DNA of 64,000 nucleotides from Chryseobacterium culicis (GCF_900108365.1 NZ_FNWQ01000004.1:288160-352159), one strand, 5' to 3'. Positions 54,644 through 63,948 are shown, counted from the first letter of the stretch. Notes: generated from the sequence alone by a model not told the origin. A program made the numbers and translations.

Positions 54644-55729
54644 TTAAAACCAGGCGGCCAGGCTGGCCGTAATGAAAAAATTACCCTGTTTCATTTCATT
54701 ATTCCGAACAAATACTGCGTCTTTAGAGGTTAAACCTCTGGCTTCTGTACGTAATATGACATTCTTCAAAATAGAGTAATCTAAATTTAAAGAATATCCG
54801 AAGGTCTGGAATCCATCCGCCGTTCCGGTATTGATAATCACTCCATTTTTATCACTGTAATATTCTAATCTTCCTGCCAGTGCCCATTGGCTGTCCAACT
54901 GATATTTCATCAGGACATTCGGAGTATACCAAATATAGTAGTGTTCGCTTCCTTTTGATTTCTGCTCTGCTCCAATATCAAATCCTGCCACTGCTGAAAA
55001 CTGCTTTGTCACATGGAAAATCCCATGCAAATCATGGAAATAGCGCATTCTTTTATCTTCTTTGGCCTTATCATTCCCGATAAATGAACTGCTGTTCAAA
55101 GTCATTTTATCATTAGGTTTGTAGGTCACCTGATGCCCGAAGGAAATACTCTGATTGCCCTCTGCCTTTGCGATACGCTGCCAGCCATTCAATACCAATC
55201 CGCTTAAGAACCATTTGCCGTTATCTGAAGTGTATGAAATTTTAGCACCGGTCTCAAAATAAGGAGAATTTTCGGCAGCAAGACTTCTGGTCAGGTTGAT
55301 ATTATCTTTTCCTATGGCACTTTCCCAACCGATATGGGAAGGCATGATTCCTGCATCAATCCACAGATTTTTATTTTTGGAAATTTTGATTCCGATATTG
55401 GCTTCATTTACATACCGCAATGCGTTTTGTTCTGCAGCCATATTATCCTGAGCATAGGTTCCGGCCATTAAAGCTACATTTGCCCTGAGGCGTTCGTTTT
55501 CGTAGGAAGCTTTTATCAAACCTAAATTGAGATTTATTTCATTATGTCTGTTGTACGAATACAGAAAATTTTGTCGGATGTGGTTGGAGGGTTCATTAGA
55601 ATCATAGGTATAAAAAAGCTCCGCATAGGCAGAAAATTGTATTTTAGGACTCTGTTTTACAGAGTCTGCGGTTTGGGCTTTTGGAAAAAATATCCCTGAT
55701 AATATCCCTGCAACAATATATTTTTTCAT
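54644..55729 (-). CDS. Outer-membrane beta-barrel porin of the kdp operon (BBP2/OmpL-like)
   Basis: A 361-residue exported protein with a signal peptide (MKKYIVAGILSGIFFPKAQ) and a barrel pattern of alternating residues, ending in a C-terminal Phe (FFITASLAAWF). Typical segments are FSAYAELFYTYDSNEP, IDAGIMPSHIGWESAIG and SYTSDNGKWFLSGLVLNGWQ, shared with the porin encoded upstream. I assign it to the BBP2/OmpL-like porins by pattern. It lies 33 bp after the larger porin and 58 bp before kdpD. It may let potassium or another solute through the outer membrane when the Kdp pump is on. Confidence 0.78.
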   Translation of the reverse strand: MKKYIVAGILSGIFFPKAQTADSVKQSPKIQFSAYAELFYTYDSNEPSNHIRQNFLYSYNRHNEINLNLGLIKASYENERLRANVALMAGTYAQDNMAAEQNALRYVNEANIGIKISKNKNLWIDAGIMPSHIGWESAIGKDNINLTRSLAAENSPYFETGAKISYTSDNGKWFLSGLVLNGWQRIAKAEGNQSISFGHQVTYKPNDKMTLNSSSFIGNDKAKEDKRMRYFHDLHGIFHVTKQFSAVAGFDIGAEQKSKGSEHYYIWYTPNVLMKYQLDSQWALAGRLEYYSDKNGVIINTGTADGFQTFGYSLNLDYSILKNVILRTEARGLTSKDAVFVRNNEMKQGNFFITASLAAWF

Positions 55730-55762
55730 GGCGTTTCAATCGTTATTTGGTGAATACTCTCA

Positions 55763-57133
55763 TTATAATCTGAACATTACGGCTAGCGTAAACCTGCTGT
55801 CCGACTTTCTCAGATCTGGTCTCCAGGATTCTACAGGAGTATCTATCCATCCATCCGGGCTGGTAGTTCCTTCTCTTCCTGCAAAATAAGGGATATTGCT
55901 TTTTCTGAACCCATATTCTAATCTAAAGGTAACAAATTGATTGGGCATAATATCCACTGTTGCAGTTCCCTGAAACATTTTAAGCGTTTCTCCTGCTGCA
56001 ATGGCATCATTAAAATCATTGCTGGCAACAGGTGAAGGCGTAAACGCAAGATAAGCTCCTGGGTTGGAAACTGCATCGGCTCTTAAAGTTAAAGCAATTT
56101 TATTTTGATGAAACCATAGTCTGTTGGCAACAGAAGTACCGATCATATAGTTATCTTTAGCTTTTACTCCTCCCCCGCTCTGAAATCCGTAATGATTATT
56201 GATGCTGAAGGCTGCTTGTGAAAGCCCGTTACTGTCTTTATTTTTATAGTATCTGGCAACAATACTGTGGTCATGGTGAAATCTTCGTACTCCTGGATTA
56301 TTTCTGGTATCCTGTCCGTTAAGATAAAAGTTCGCGACAAGCTGTAAGTTTTCATTAGGACGATAGTAATTGGAAACGCCCAATCCCAATCCTGTATTCC
56401 AGGAATTATAAGTCTGCCATCCGTTCAGCACCCAGATCTCTGTTTTGAACTTTTTAGACGGATAAGCCTGAATTCTTGCTCCCTGAAAATAGAAAGGAGT
56501 AAAATCACAGACCAAACTTCTCTGATAGTTCCAGTTTTCTCCCAAAACATAACTTTCCAGACCAATATAGCTCATAAAAATACCTGCTTCCACATTCAAT
56601 CCGTGCATCACATTGAAATGATATCCTGCGGCAGCTTCACGAATGTATTTTAAGTTATTTCCACTGGTATTTTTCCCGTGGTTTACTGTTCCGTCGAGGT
56701 CCTGAACAATAGAACCCATCTGGCCGAACTGCAACCATAAACGGCCAATCACATTTTTATAACTGGTTTCTAACCCAATGCTTGCCATATTAATCGTTAC
56801 TTCATTAGAACGGCCTATTGCTGCGGAAATAGTATGGGTATTATCTTTGGGCCGGTTAAAATCATAATTATAATACGCATCCACATAGGTTACCCCTGTA
56901 AGTATAGTTTCTCCATTTTTATCTTTTAAAGTTAAAGGAAAGTCTGTCTGGCGGTTCTGTCCATTGATCCATGTAAGATCATAACCGTCAAAAGGAATTT
57001 TAGAATCTGTTTTTGCTACTAAGGAATCTATGGAGTGAGCAGTTACTGAGTCTTTTTTTATTTCCTGAGCATTGATAAAACTTAAAGTGCTAAGTCCAAG
57101 AAAAAATGCTGCCTGAAAAATTTTTGATTTCAT
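55763..57133 (-). CDS. Outer-membrane porin of the kdp operon
   Basis: A 456-residue exported protein: signal peptide (MKSKIFQAAFFLGLSTLSFINA), then a barrel ending in FTLAVMFRL. Stretches such as VTYVDAYYNYDFNRPKDNTH, VEAGIFMSYIGLESYVLG and FKTEIWVLNGWQTYNSWNTG mirror those of the neighbouring 361-residue porin, so the pair look like distant paralogues. It is separated from kdpC by a 249-bp gap and from the next porin by 29 bp. Substrate is unknown; the operon suggests cation passage. Confidence 0.78.
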   Translation of the reverse strand: MKSKIFQAAFFLGLSTLSFINAQEIKKDSVTAHSIDSLVAKTDSKIPFDGYDLTWINGQNRQTDFPLTLKDKNGETILTGVTYVDAYYNYDFNRPKDNTHTISAAIGRSNEVTINMASIGLETSYKNVIGRLWLQFGQMGSIVQDLDGTVNHGKNTSGNNLKYIREAAAGYHFNVMHGLNVEAGIFMSYIGLESYVLGENWNYQRSLVCDFTPFYFQGARIQAYPSKKFKTEIWVLNGWQTYNSWNTGLGLGVSNYYRPNENLQLVANFYLNGQDTRNNPGVRRFHHDHSIVARYYKNKDSNGLSQAAFSINNHYGFQSGGGVKAKDNYMIGTSVANRLWFHQNKIALTLRADAVSNPGAYLAFTPSPVASNDFNDAIAAGETLKMFQGTATVDIMPNQFVTFRLEYGFRKSNIPYFAGREGTTSPDGWIDTPVESWRPDLRKSDSRFTLAVMFRL

Positions 57134-57382
57134 TATATAAATATTGATAATAATATAGTAATTGAGTGATGGGGAATTCTATCTCCTACTGATTTTGAAA
57201 AATGAATTCTGTAGTCTGTAATCTTTTAGGGATTAAAAAACAGGGGCTGTTTGTACCTGATCTTTTTTACAACATACAGTTCAGAATGCCAGAAACAGAA
57301 TCCATTTTTAACTGATTTCTCTTTTATTCTGTGTTTGAATTAACGTATTGAAAAAGAGATTCTTTTTGATTTTATATTGAAT
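57134..57382. other. 249-bp gap between kdpC and the porins
   Basis: No gene is seen. A short hairpin, AAACAG/CTGTTT at 57238-57252, is followed on the minus strand by a U-run, so a weak internal terminator or attenuator is possible. No Bacteroidota promoter match was found for the porins. Confidence 0.35.
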
Positions 57383-57940
57383 TTATTTTAGCTGATCCAA
57401 AGCAATATTAAGCTTGAGAACATTTACTTTTGATGGCCCGAAAAGCCCTAGCAAAGGCCTTTCAGTCTGGTCACTGACTAATTTTCTGACCTTCTCTTCT
57501 GAAATATTTCTCACCTTGGCAATTCTCTTCGCCTGATAAAGCGCTCCTTCCTCAGAAATATCCGGATCCAGTCCGCTTCCGCTGGCCGTTACCAATTCTA
57601 CAGGTACTTTTCCATTTCCCATTTCAGGATTGTTCATTTTTAAAGTATCCATTCTTTTCTGTACAATTTCCAGATATTCTTTATTGCTTGGGCCTTTATT
57701 ACTGCCTCCACTTCCTGCTGCGTTATAATTAACTGAAGAAGGACGGCCGTGAAAATATTTCTCAGACTTAAACTCCTGCCCGATATTGGCATAAAACTTT
57801 TGTCCTTTATTGTAAACAATTTCTCCGTTTCCCTTGTTGGGAAGAATTTTAGAACTGGCATATACAACTGCCAGATAAATTCCTGTAACCACCAGCATTA
57901 CAAGCGTTAATCTGAATGCTGAAACAATATGATTTTTCAT
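57383..57940 (-). CDS. kdpC: Potassium-transporting ATPase subunit KdpC
   Basis: A 185-residue membrane-anchored subunit of the Kdp pump. It has one N-terminal membrane segment (LTLVMLVVTGIYLAVVYA), then ADDs typical of KdpC: YFHGRPSSVNYNAAGSGGSN, VTASGSGLDPDIS and VRNISEEKVRKLV, LLGLFGPSKVNVLKLN. It helps nucleotide binding by KdpB. It starts 10 bp after kdpB. Length is normal. Confidence 0.95.
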   Translation of the reverse strand: MKNHIVSAFRLTLVMLVVTGIYLAVVYASSKILPNKGNGEIVYNKGQKFYANIGQEFKSEKYFHGRPSSVNYNAAGSGGSNKGPSNKEYLEIVQKRMDTLKMNNPEMGNGKVPVELVTASGSGLDPDISEEGALYQAKRIAKVRNISEEKVRKLVSDQTERPLLGLFGPSKVNVLKLNIALDQLK

Positions 57941-57950
57941 TTTTTTAATT

Positions 57951-59990
57951 TTAATAGAATAAACTGATTACCATATCTATGATTTTGATTCCGATAAAAG
58001 GAACGATTACTCCGCCTAAACCATAGATTAAAAGGTTTCTTCTTAATAATGCACTTGCCCCAATCGGTTTGTAAGCCACCCCTTTCAACGCCAGCGGAAT
58101 CAGGAACGGAATTATCACCGCATTGAAAATAACCGCTGATAATATGGCTGTTTCAGGGCTGTGAAGGTTCATAATATTCAGCTTTTGAAGGGAAGGAATA
58201 AAGGTGATGAAGAGTGCCGGAATAATAGCAAAATACTTCGCTACGTCATTTGCAATACTGAACGTTGTTAAAGTTCCTCTTGTCATCAGCAGCTGCTTCC
58301 CGATTTCCACGATTTCGATCAGCTTTGTGGGGTCATTATCAAGATCCACCATATTTCCGGCTTCTTTAGCAGCCTGGGTACCGCTGTTCATGGCAACGCC
58401 TACATCTGCCTGTGCCAGTGCCGGAGCATCGTTTGTACCGTCTCCCATCATGGCAACAAGTTTACCTTCCTGCTGTTCCTTTTTGATGTAATTCATTTTG
58501 TCTTCGGGCTTGGCTTCAGCAATAAAATCATCTACGCCTGCTTTTTCAGCAATAAATTTTGCAGTTAAAGGATTATCTCCGGTTACCATCACCGTTTTCA
58601 CCCCCATTTTTCTCAGTCTCTGGAAACGCTCCTGAATTCCTGTTTTGATGATATCCTGAAGTTCAATAACGCCCCATACTTTTTCGTTAACGGCTACTAC
58701 CAGTGGAGTTCCTCCGTTTTGAGAAATTTTGGTCACCGCATCCTGGGTTTCCTGCGGGAAGATATTCCCGGCTTTTTCAGTCAGTTTTTTTATAGTGTCA
58801 TAGGCTCCTTTACGGATTCTTGTGTCGTCAAAATCAATTCCTGAAGTTCTGGTTTCTGCTGTAAAATCTATGTAAGCAGGATTGGGAACCAATAAATCTT
58901 CAGATTGTAAAGCACTTAGCTCAATAATAGATTTTCCTTCCGGTGTTTCATCGGCCACAGAGCTTAATGCAGAGGCTTTAATGAATTCGTCGAGCTGAAT
59001 TCCATTGGAAGGATGAAATTGCGTCGCCTTACGGTTCCCGATCGTGATTGTTCCGGTTTTATCAAGCAGCAGAACGTCAATATCTCCTGCTGTTTCTACC
59101 GCTTTACCACTTTTGGTGATTACATTCGCTCTCAATGCTCTGTCCATCCCTGCAATTCCGATTGCAGAAAGCAGACCTCCGATGGTTGTCGGAATAAGGC
59201 AAACGAAAAGAGATATAAATGCCGCAATCGTTATCGGAGTCTGCGCATAGTCTGCAAAAGGCTTTAAAGTGAGGGTAACAATAATAAATGTAAGCGTGAA
59301 TCCTGCTAAAAGTATAGTTAATGCGATTTCGTTTGGTGTTTTCTGTCTTGATGCCCCCTCCACAAGAGCGATCATTTTATCTAAGAAGGATTCGCCGGGT
59401 TTGGTAGTTACTTTTACTTTAATTCTGTCTGAAAGTACTTTTGTACCGCCGGTTACAGAGCTTTTGTCTCCCCCTGCTTCACGGATTACCGGTGCACTTT
59501 CTCCGGTAATGGCAGACTCATCAATAGTGGCCAGACCTTCAATAATCTCACCGTCCATTGGGATCTGATCCCCCGCCTCACAAAGAAAAATATCACCCAG
59601 AGTCATTTCAGCAGACATCTTCAGTCTTGTTTCTACCTGAAATCCGGGTTTATTATCAATGACCAATTTAGCTGGAGTTTCTTCCCTTGTTTTTCTAAGG
59701 GTGTCGGCCTGCGCCTTTCCTCTTGCCTCTGCAATAGCCTCCGCAAAATTGGCAAACAGGACAGTGAAAAATAAGATAATAAATACTAAAAAATTATAGG
59801 AAAAGCTCCCCTGAGTTTTATCCCCGGTAAGGCTGAACATGCTTACGATAAACATGACAATGGTTCCGATTTCTACCAGGAACATTACCGGATTTTTAAA
59901 CATAATTTTCGGATTCAGCTTTACGAAGGACTGTTTGATTGCTTCGTTGACCAAATCTCTTTGAAATAATGTTTGTGACTGATTTTTCAT
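57951..59990 (-). CDS. kdpB: Potassium-transporting ATPase ATP-binding subunit KdpB
   Basis: A 679-residue P-type ATPase. It has the phosphorylation loop DKTGTIT, the actuator TGES in AITGESAPV, the nucleotide-binding region [26 protein letters not shown] and [12 protein letters not shown]. The N-terminal extension [20 protein letters not shown] is usual for KdpB. It powers uptake through KdpA. There are 178 bp of noncoding DNA between kdpA and this gene, while kdpC follows within 10 bp. Confidence 0.97.
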   Translation of the reverse strand: MKNQSQTLFQRDLVNEAIKQSFVKLNPKIMFKNPVMFLVEIGTIVMFIVSMFSLTGDKTQGSFSYNFLVFIILFFTVLFANFAEAIAEARGKAQADTLRKTREETPAKLVIDNKPGFQVETRLKMSAEMTLGDIFLCEAGDQIPMDGEIIEGLATIDESAITGESAPVIREAGGDKSSVTGGTKVLSDRIKVKVTTKPGESFLDKMIALVEGASRQKTPNEIALTILLAGFTLTFIIVTLTLKPFADYAQTPITIAAFISLFVCLIPTTIGGLLSAIGIAGMDRALRANVITKSGKAVETAGDIDVLLLDKTGTITIGNRKATQFHPSNGIQLDEFIKASALSSVADETPEGKSIIELSALQSEDLLVPNPAYIDFTAETRTSGIDFDDTRIRKGAYDTIKKLTEKAGNIFPQETQDAVTKISQNGGTPLVVAVNEKVWGVIELQDIIKTGIQERFQRLRKMGVKTVMVTGDNPLTAKFIAEKAGVDDFIAEAKPEDKMNYIKKEQQEGKLVAMMGDGTNDAPALAQADVGVAMNSGTQAAKEAGNMVDLDNDPTKLIEIVEIGKQLLMTRGTLTTFSIANDVAKYFAIIPALFITFIPSLQKLNIMNLHSPETAILSAVIFNAVIIPFLIPLALKGVAYKPIGASALLRRNLLIYGLGGVIVPFIGIKIIDMVISLFY

Positions 59991-60168
59991 TTTTTTTTGA
60001 AAGAGTTTATAGCATTATAAATCAATAATCACCATCAAGGTCTGCTAAATTATAAGGATTGAGATGGATAATATAAGTGAACGTTTCAGTAAGTGTCAGA
60101 CTAGCTTCCTTACGATTCTCAGCGCCCCTTAATGGTTGAATATTGATTGTACTTTTTAATGTTCACAT
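59991..60168 (-). other. 178-nt noncoding spacer within the kdp operon (kdpA-kdpB)
   Basis: No gene is present: open frames start and stop within a few codons. The minus strand contains GTAAG and CTTAC 16 nt apart and other short complementary stretches. It could hold a processing site or RNA switch. No known riboswitch motif was recognised. Confidence 0.4.
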
Positions 60169-61863
60169 TTATTTTGAGAAGTACTGAATCTGCTCTGCAA
60201 TTGGCCCTAAAGTCAGTGCAGGGAAGAAAGACAGCGCTGCAATCAGAAGAATTACCGCAAGGGTCATAAATCCGAAGGTAGCTGTATCTGTTTTCAGTGT
60301 TCCTGAGCTTTCCGGGATGTATTTTTTCTGTGCTAATAATCCTGCAATCGCTACAGGTCCTATAATCGGGATGAATCTTGATAGTAACAGGACAATTCCT
60401 GTTGAGATATTCCACCAAGGGGTATTATCTCCCAATCCTTCGAATCCGGAACCATTATTCGCTGCAGAAGAAGTAAACTCGTACAACATTTCACTGAAGC
60501 CATGGAAACCCGGATTATTTAATGTTTTGGTACCAAATTCAGGTAAATAAGCTGTTAAAGCTGTTCCTGCAAGAATTAAGAAAGGATGGAATAAAGCTAC
60601 AATCATAGCGATCTTCATTTCTTTGGCTTCAATCTTTTTACCCATAAATTCCGGGGTTCGTCCTACCATCAGACCGCTTATGAATACCGCCAGAATAATA
60701 AAAATAAAATAATTCAGAATTCCTACTCCACAGCCTCCATAGAAGCAGTTGATCATCATCGCAAGCAATTCATTCATTCCCGAAAGAGGCATTGTACTGT
60801 CGTGCATGGCATTCACAGAACCTGTAGAAATTACGGTTGTGGCAATACTCCAATATCCTGAAGCAGCACTTCCGAAGCGGATTTCCTTCCCTTCCATAGC
60901 TCCAAGACTGTTGTCTGCCCCCATTTGTGTAATCAAAGGATTTCCACCTGTTTCATTTACTATATTCGGAATGGTAAGCGCCAGAAAACCGACCGTCATT
61001 ACGGTAAAAATTACCCATGACAGTTTTCTTTTATTCAAATAAAAACCCAGTGCAAATACCAATGCAAAAGGAATGATCATTTGAGTAACCATTTCTGTCA
61101 TATTGGTCATATAATTAGGATTCTCAAGCGGATGTGCTGAATTCGCCCCGAAAAACCCGCCACCATTAGTTCCCAGGTGTTTGATTGCGACAAAAGCTGA
61201 CACAGGACCTCTGGAAACGTCTGCTTTTTGGCCTTCAAGTGTTATAATATGATCTTTCCCTTCAAAAGTCATCGGGCTTCCATTAATAGAAAGGATTAAG
61301 GCCACAATCACACTGATCGGCACCAGAATTCTGATCATTGATTTCGTGAAATAGTCGTAAAAATTCCCAAGTTCCGTACTAGTTTTTTCTTTAAAAGCTT
61401 TGAAAAGAACTGCCATTGCAGCCATACCTGTAGCAGCTGTTACAAACTGTAAAAACATCAGATAAAGCTGGCTGAGATAGCTTACTCCTGTTTCTCCCGA
61501 ATAATGCTGTAAATTACAGTTGACTAAGAATGAAATGGTCGTATTGAAAGCCAGATCAGGTGACATATTAGGGTTTCCATCAGGATTTAAAGGAAGCCAC
61601 GCCTGATTCAGCAAAAGAAGAAAACCAATGATGAACCAAACCAGATTAATCGCCAGCATGGCATACATATTCTGTTTCCAATTCATCTGACGATTGGGAT
61701 TAATTCCCGAGATTTTATAAATTAACTTTTCAATGGGTTCAAAAACCGGATCCAGAAAAGTCTTTTTGTATCCATAAACATTAGCTATGTATTTTCCTAA
61801 AAATATTCCGATAACTAATGTAATAGCAAACATTGCTATAATGCCTAAAATTTCTGTATTCAT
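60169..61863 (-). CDS. kdpA: Potassium-transporting ATPase potassium-binding subunit KdpA
   Basis: A 564-residue channel-like subunit of the Kdp pump with about ten membrane segments. Selectivity-loop stretches are LGTNGGGFFGANSAHPLENP, the typical KdpA GTNGGG signature, and the repeat-like SAANNGSGFEGL later. The start is LGIIAMFAITLVIGIFLGKYI. ATG 61863 is chosen: it is 6 bp after the kdpF stop, and an in-frame TTG at 61869 would overlap the gap. It forms the ion path and passes potassium to KdpB. Confidence 0.96.
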   Translation of the reverse strand: MNTEILGIIAMFAITLVIGIFLGKYIANVYGYKKTFLDPVFEPIEKLIYKISGINPNRQMNWKQNMYAMLAINLVWFIIGFLLLLNQAWLPLNPDGNPNMSPDLAFNTTISFLVNCNLQHYSGETGVSYLSQLYLMFLQFVTAATGMAAMAVLFKAFKEKTSTELGNFYDYFTKSMIRILVPISVIVALILSINGSPMTFEGKDHIITLEGQKADVSRGPVSAFVAIKHLGTNGGGFFGANSAHPLENPNYMTNMTEMVTQMIIPFALVFALGFYLNKRKLSWVIFTVMTVGFLALTIPNIVNETGGNPLITQMGADNSLGAMEGKEIRFGSAASGYWSIATTVISTGSVNAMHDSTMPLSGMNELLAMMINCFYGGCGVGILNYFIFIILAVFISGLMVGRTPEFMGKKIEAKEMKIAMIVALFHPFLILAGTALTAYLPEFGTKTLNNPGFHGFSEMLYEFTSSAANNGSGFEGLGDNTPWWNISTGIVLLLSRFIPIIGPVAIAGLLAQKKYIPESSGTLKTDTATFGFMTLAVILLIAALSFFPALTLGPIAEQIQYFSK

Positions 61864-61869
61864 GACCAA

Positions 61870-61947
61870 TTAAAATTTTTCCGGTTTCATTAAAACATAA
61901 CAGATATACACAAAGGCAAGTATTGAGAGGAAAAATAAACTCCACAT
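61870..61947 (-). CDS. kdpF: KdpF small subunit
   Basis: A 25-residue membrane peptide that starts MWSLFFLSILAFVYICYVL and ends with the hallmark tail KPEKF. KdpF stabilises the KdpFABC complex. It is 6 bp before kdpA. It is too short for ordinary gene calling, but position, hydrophobicity and tail agree with KdpF. Confidence 0.85.
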   Translation of the reverse strand: MWSLFFLSILAFVYICYVLMKPEKF

Positions 61948-61950
61948 AAT

Positions 61951-62034
61951 TTATATTCTATCAAAAAATTCAACTGATTTATATAAAAGCCAAAACAATA
62001 CTGCGAAAAGCAGAATTAAACTAATGAGCATCAT
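61951..62034 (-). CDS. 27-residue membrane microprotein upstream of kdpF
   Basis: A single-pass hydrophobic peptide starting MMLISLILLFAVLFWLLYK and ending EFFDRI. It is 3 bp ahead of kdpF. Its ATG overlaps the stop of the preceding small gene as ATGA. I know no named family for it. Alternative explanations are chance open reading frames in AT-rich DNA, but the tight packing and overlap argue for a real gene. Confidence 0.6.
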   Translation of the reverse strand: MMLISLILLFAVLFWLLYKSVEFFDRI

Positions 62035-62138
62035 ATCTTAATCATTAAAGTTAAAAGAGTAAACAATACATACGATACAATCAGCAGACTCAAAGTAGAA
62101 TGCTCCCGTTTTCTAAACGTTTTTCTTGAAATTGTCAT
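62031..62138 (-). CDS. 35-residue small membrane protein at the head of the kdp operon
   Basis: It begins MTISRKTFRKREHSTL (basic, cytoplasmic) and continues into one membrane span, SLLIVSYVLFTLLTLMIKI. The stop overlaps the start of the next small gene (ATGA, 62031-62034). It is the first gene after the predicted sigma-54 promoter, with a leader of about 17 nt. I recognise no family. It could be a small regulator or partner of the pump. Confidence 0.58.
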   Translation of the reverse strand: MTISRKTFRKREHSTLSLLIVSYVLFTLLTLMIKI

Positions 62139-62164
62139 TTTTAAATATTTTATTCGGAGACTAT

Positions 62165-62182
62165 ATGCCAAAAGAAAGCCCA
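62165..62182 (-). promoter_or_regulatory. Candidate sigma-54 (-24/-12) promoter of the kdp operon
   Basis: On the minus strand the sequence GGGCTTTCTTTTGGCAT has GG at 62180-62179 and GC at 62168-62167, exactly 12 bp apart, matching the consensus TGGC...TTGCA at the key positions. Transcription would begin near 62155, before the first small gene. The nearest upstream gene encodes a sigma-54 activator. Binding sites for it may lie in 62183-62300. Confidence 0.55.
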
Positions 62183-62254
62183 TTTTACAAAAAACATATA
62201 TAAAACACTGAATAACAATTCTTTAAACTAAATAATCAACCCTTATAAAAACAG

Positions 62255-62280
62255 AAAAGCCTATCAAAATGATAGGCTCT
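62255..62280 (-). terminator. Hairpin terminator after the NtrC-type regulator
   Basis: GCCTATC (62259-62265) and GATAGGC (62271-62277) form the stem. A short U-run follows on the minus strand. It lies about 25-45 bp after the regulator stop and separates it from the kdp operon. Confidence 0.7.
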
Positions 62281-62300
62281 TTATTAAAATGATAAAATGT

Positions 62301-63623
62301 TTATTTTAATCCATATTCTTCCAGCTTGCGGTATAGCGTGGCAATTCCAATCTCAAGTAAGCGGGCTGCTTCTGCTTTGTTTCCCTTTGTGTATTGTAAT
62401 ACTTTTTGGATATGTATTTTTTCCAGTGACCGGATACTAAAAGAATCGCTTTCCGGAACTGCTTTTTCAGAATAATGAGGAAGACTGCCTGCATCAAGGA
62501 TATTATCATCCATTAAGATCAAACTTCGTTCTATAGTATTCCTTAATTCACGGATATTCCCTTTCCAATCATTTTTCTCCAGAACTTTATAATAATCGGG
62601 ATCAACCTGAACGGAAGACAGATGAAGTTTATTTGAATATAGATCAATGAAGTTCCTAGCAAGAGCTTTCAGATCTTCTTTTCTTTCTCTTAATGCAGGA
62701 AGAGTGATTTCAAACACATTCAGTCTGAAATAGAGATCTTCTCTGAAATTTCCTTGTTTTATTTCTTCTTCAAGATCCCTATTAGTAGCCGCAATTAATC
62801 TGAAATCTGATTTTGAAACCTTCGTTTCACCCATTTTGATAAATTCCCTCGTTTCCAAAACTCTAAGTAGCTTTGCCTGAAGTTCAATCGGCATCTCACC
62901 GATTTCATCTAAAAACAGAGTTCCTCCGTTAGCTTCTTCAATCAATCCTTTTTTATCTTTCAGAGCGCCAGTAAAAGCGCCTTGCTTATGACCAAAAAGC
63001 TCACTCTCCAGAATCTCTTTACTGAATGCTGAACAGTTGATGGCAACAAAACTATTTTTCTTTCTGTCACTTCCTTCATGTATGGCACTGGCAAAAACTT
63101 CTTTTCCCGTTCCTGTTTCACCGGTAAGAAGCACTGCAGCATCCGTTAAAGCAACTTTTTCCGCCAATTTTTTGGCCTGTAAAATTAAAGGCGATTTTCC
63201 TATAATCTGATCGAAACCTTTAGTAACAGTCTGCTGACTTATTCTTGATTTATTATCTTTAACCTTTTCAAGAGCTTTATAAACCAAAGGAATTATTTTC
63301 TCATTATCATCGCCTTTCACAAGATAATCATAAGCTCCATTTTTCATCGCCTGAACGGCATCAGTGATATTGCCAAATGCAGTCATCAGTATAATTTCCA
63401 ATTGGGGATATTTCGTTTTGATTGACTTCACCAATTCTACTCCAAAAGCATCAGGAAGACGAACATCACTTAAAACAACATCAAATTCGTATTGCTCCAG
63501 CATTGTCATCGCGGAACGTGCCGTAGAAGCTTCTTTTACATTAAAATTTTCTTGGGAAAGGATCATTCCTAATAACTTAAGGAGTTTGATCTCGTCATCG
63601 ATGATCAGAATATTTCCTGACAT
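62301..63623 (-). CDS. NtrC-family sigma-54 dependent response regulator of the Kdp locus
   Basis: A 440-residue regulator in three parts. The receiver domain has the acidic pocket IIDDE and the phosphorylated Asp53 in VVLSDVRLPDAFG. The AAA+ sigma-54 domain has Walker A GETGTGKE (about 168-175), the sigma-54-contact loop GAFTGA (215-220) and LFLDEIGEMP. The Fis-type DNA-binding end is NKAEAARLLEIGIATLYRKL. ATG 63623 is chosen because it starts the receiver; the upstream stretch is unlike any domain. It replaces the KdpE-type regulator at this locus and probably switches on the sigma-54 promoter at 62165-62182. Confidence 0.93.
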   Translation of the reverse strand: MSGNILIIDDEIKLLKLLGMILSQENFNVKEASTARSAMTMLEQYEFDVVLSDVRLPDAFGVELVKSIKTKYPQLEIILMTAFGNITDAVQAMKNGAYDYLVKGDDNEKIIPLVYKALEKVKDNKSRISQQTVTKGFDQIIGKSPLILQAKKLAEKVALTDAAVLLTGETGTGKEVFASAIHEGSDRKKNSFVAINCSAFSKEILESELFGHKQGAFTGALKDKKGLIEEANGGTLFLDEIGEMPIELQAKLLRVLETREFIKMGETKVSKSDFRLIAATNRDLEEEIKQGNFREDLYFRLNVFEITLPALRERKEDLKALARNFIDLYSNKLHLSSVQVDPDYYKVLEKNDWKGNIRELRNTIERSLILMDDNILDAGSLPHYSEKAVPESDSFSIRSLEKIHIQKVLQYTKGNKAEAARLLEIGIATLYRKLEEYGLK

Positions 63624-63649
63624 TATAATTATTTTTTGGAAAACTGCTA

Positions 63650-63657
63650 CAAACTTA
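63650..63657 (-). promoter_or_regulatory. -7 element (TAAGTTTG) for the NtrC-type regulator
   Basis: A full TAnnTTTG match on the minus strand, 26 bp before the ATG at 63623. No -33 box is evident. Confidence 0.5.
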
Positions 63658-63912
63658 TTGAATTTATTCGAGGAAAATAGGATTATTGCAGGAAATAGTT
63701 TCGTGAGCCTTTGAAATTGAAGAAGCTTATTCCCGCTATTCATTCATACTCCTCACGCCAACGCTATCCCCCCCAAGTCCTCTGACACTCCAACACAAGC
63801 TGCGGGGTAACCATTTCTATCGGGGCTAGATTTGTGATCACTGATAGCTGATAAATGATTAATTACTCATTACCCATTTCAGTTACATGTAACATTTCCA
63901 TAGGATATAAAA
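63658..63912. other. Gap between the regulator gene and the rRNA operon end
   Basis: No gene is seen. GATCACTGATAGCTGATAA near 63836 resembles the inverted-repeat arms at 9181-9237. Confidence 0.4.
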
Positions 63913-63948
63913 CAAAAAAACCTTTATCGTTATGATAAAGGTTTTTTA
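63913..63948 (-). terminator. Intrinsic terminator of the rRNA operon
   Basis: AAAAAACCTTTATC pairs with GATAAAGGTTTTTT around a short loop (63914-63947), 14 bp after the 5S 3' end on the minus strand. Confidence 0.9.

Noticed and set aside
60119..60418. 99-codon open frame inside kdpA on the same strand
   Set aside because: It lies in another frame of kdpA and has no independent start or homology.
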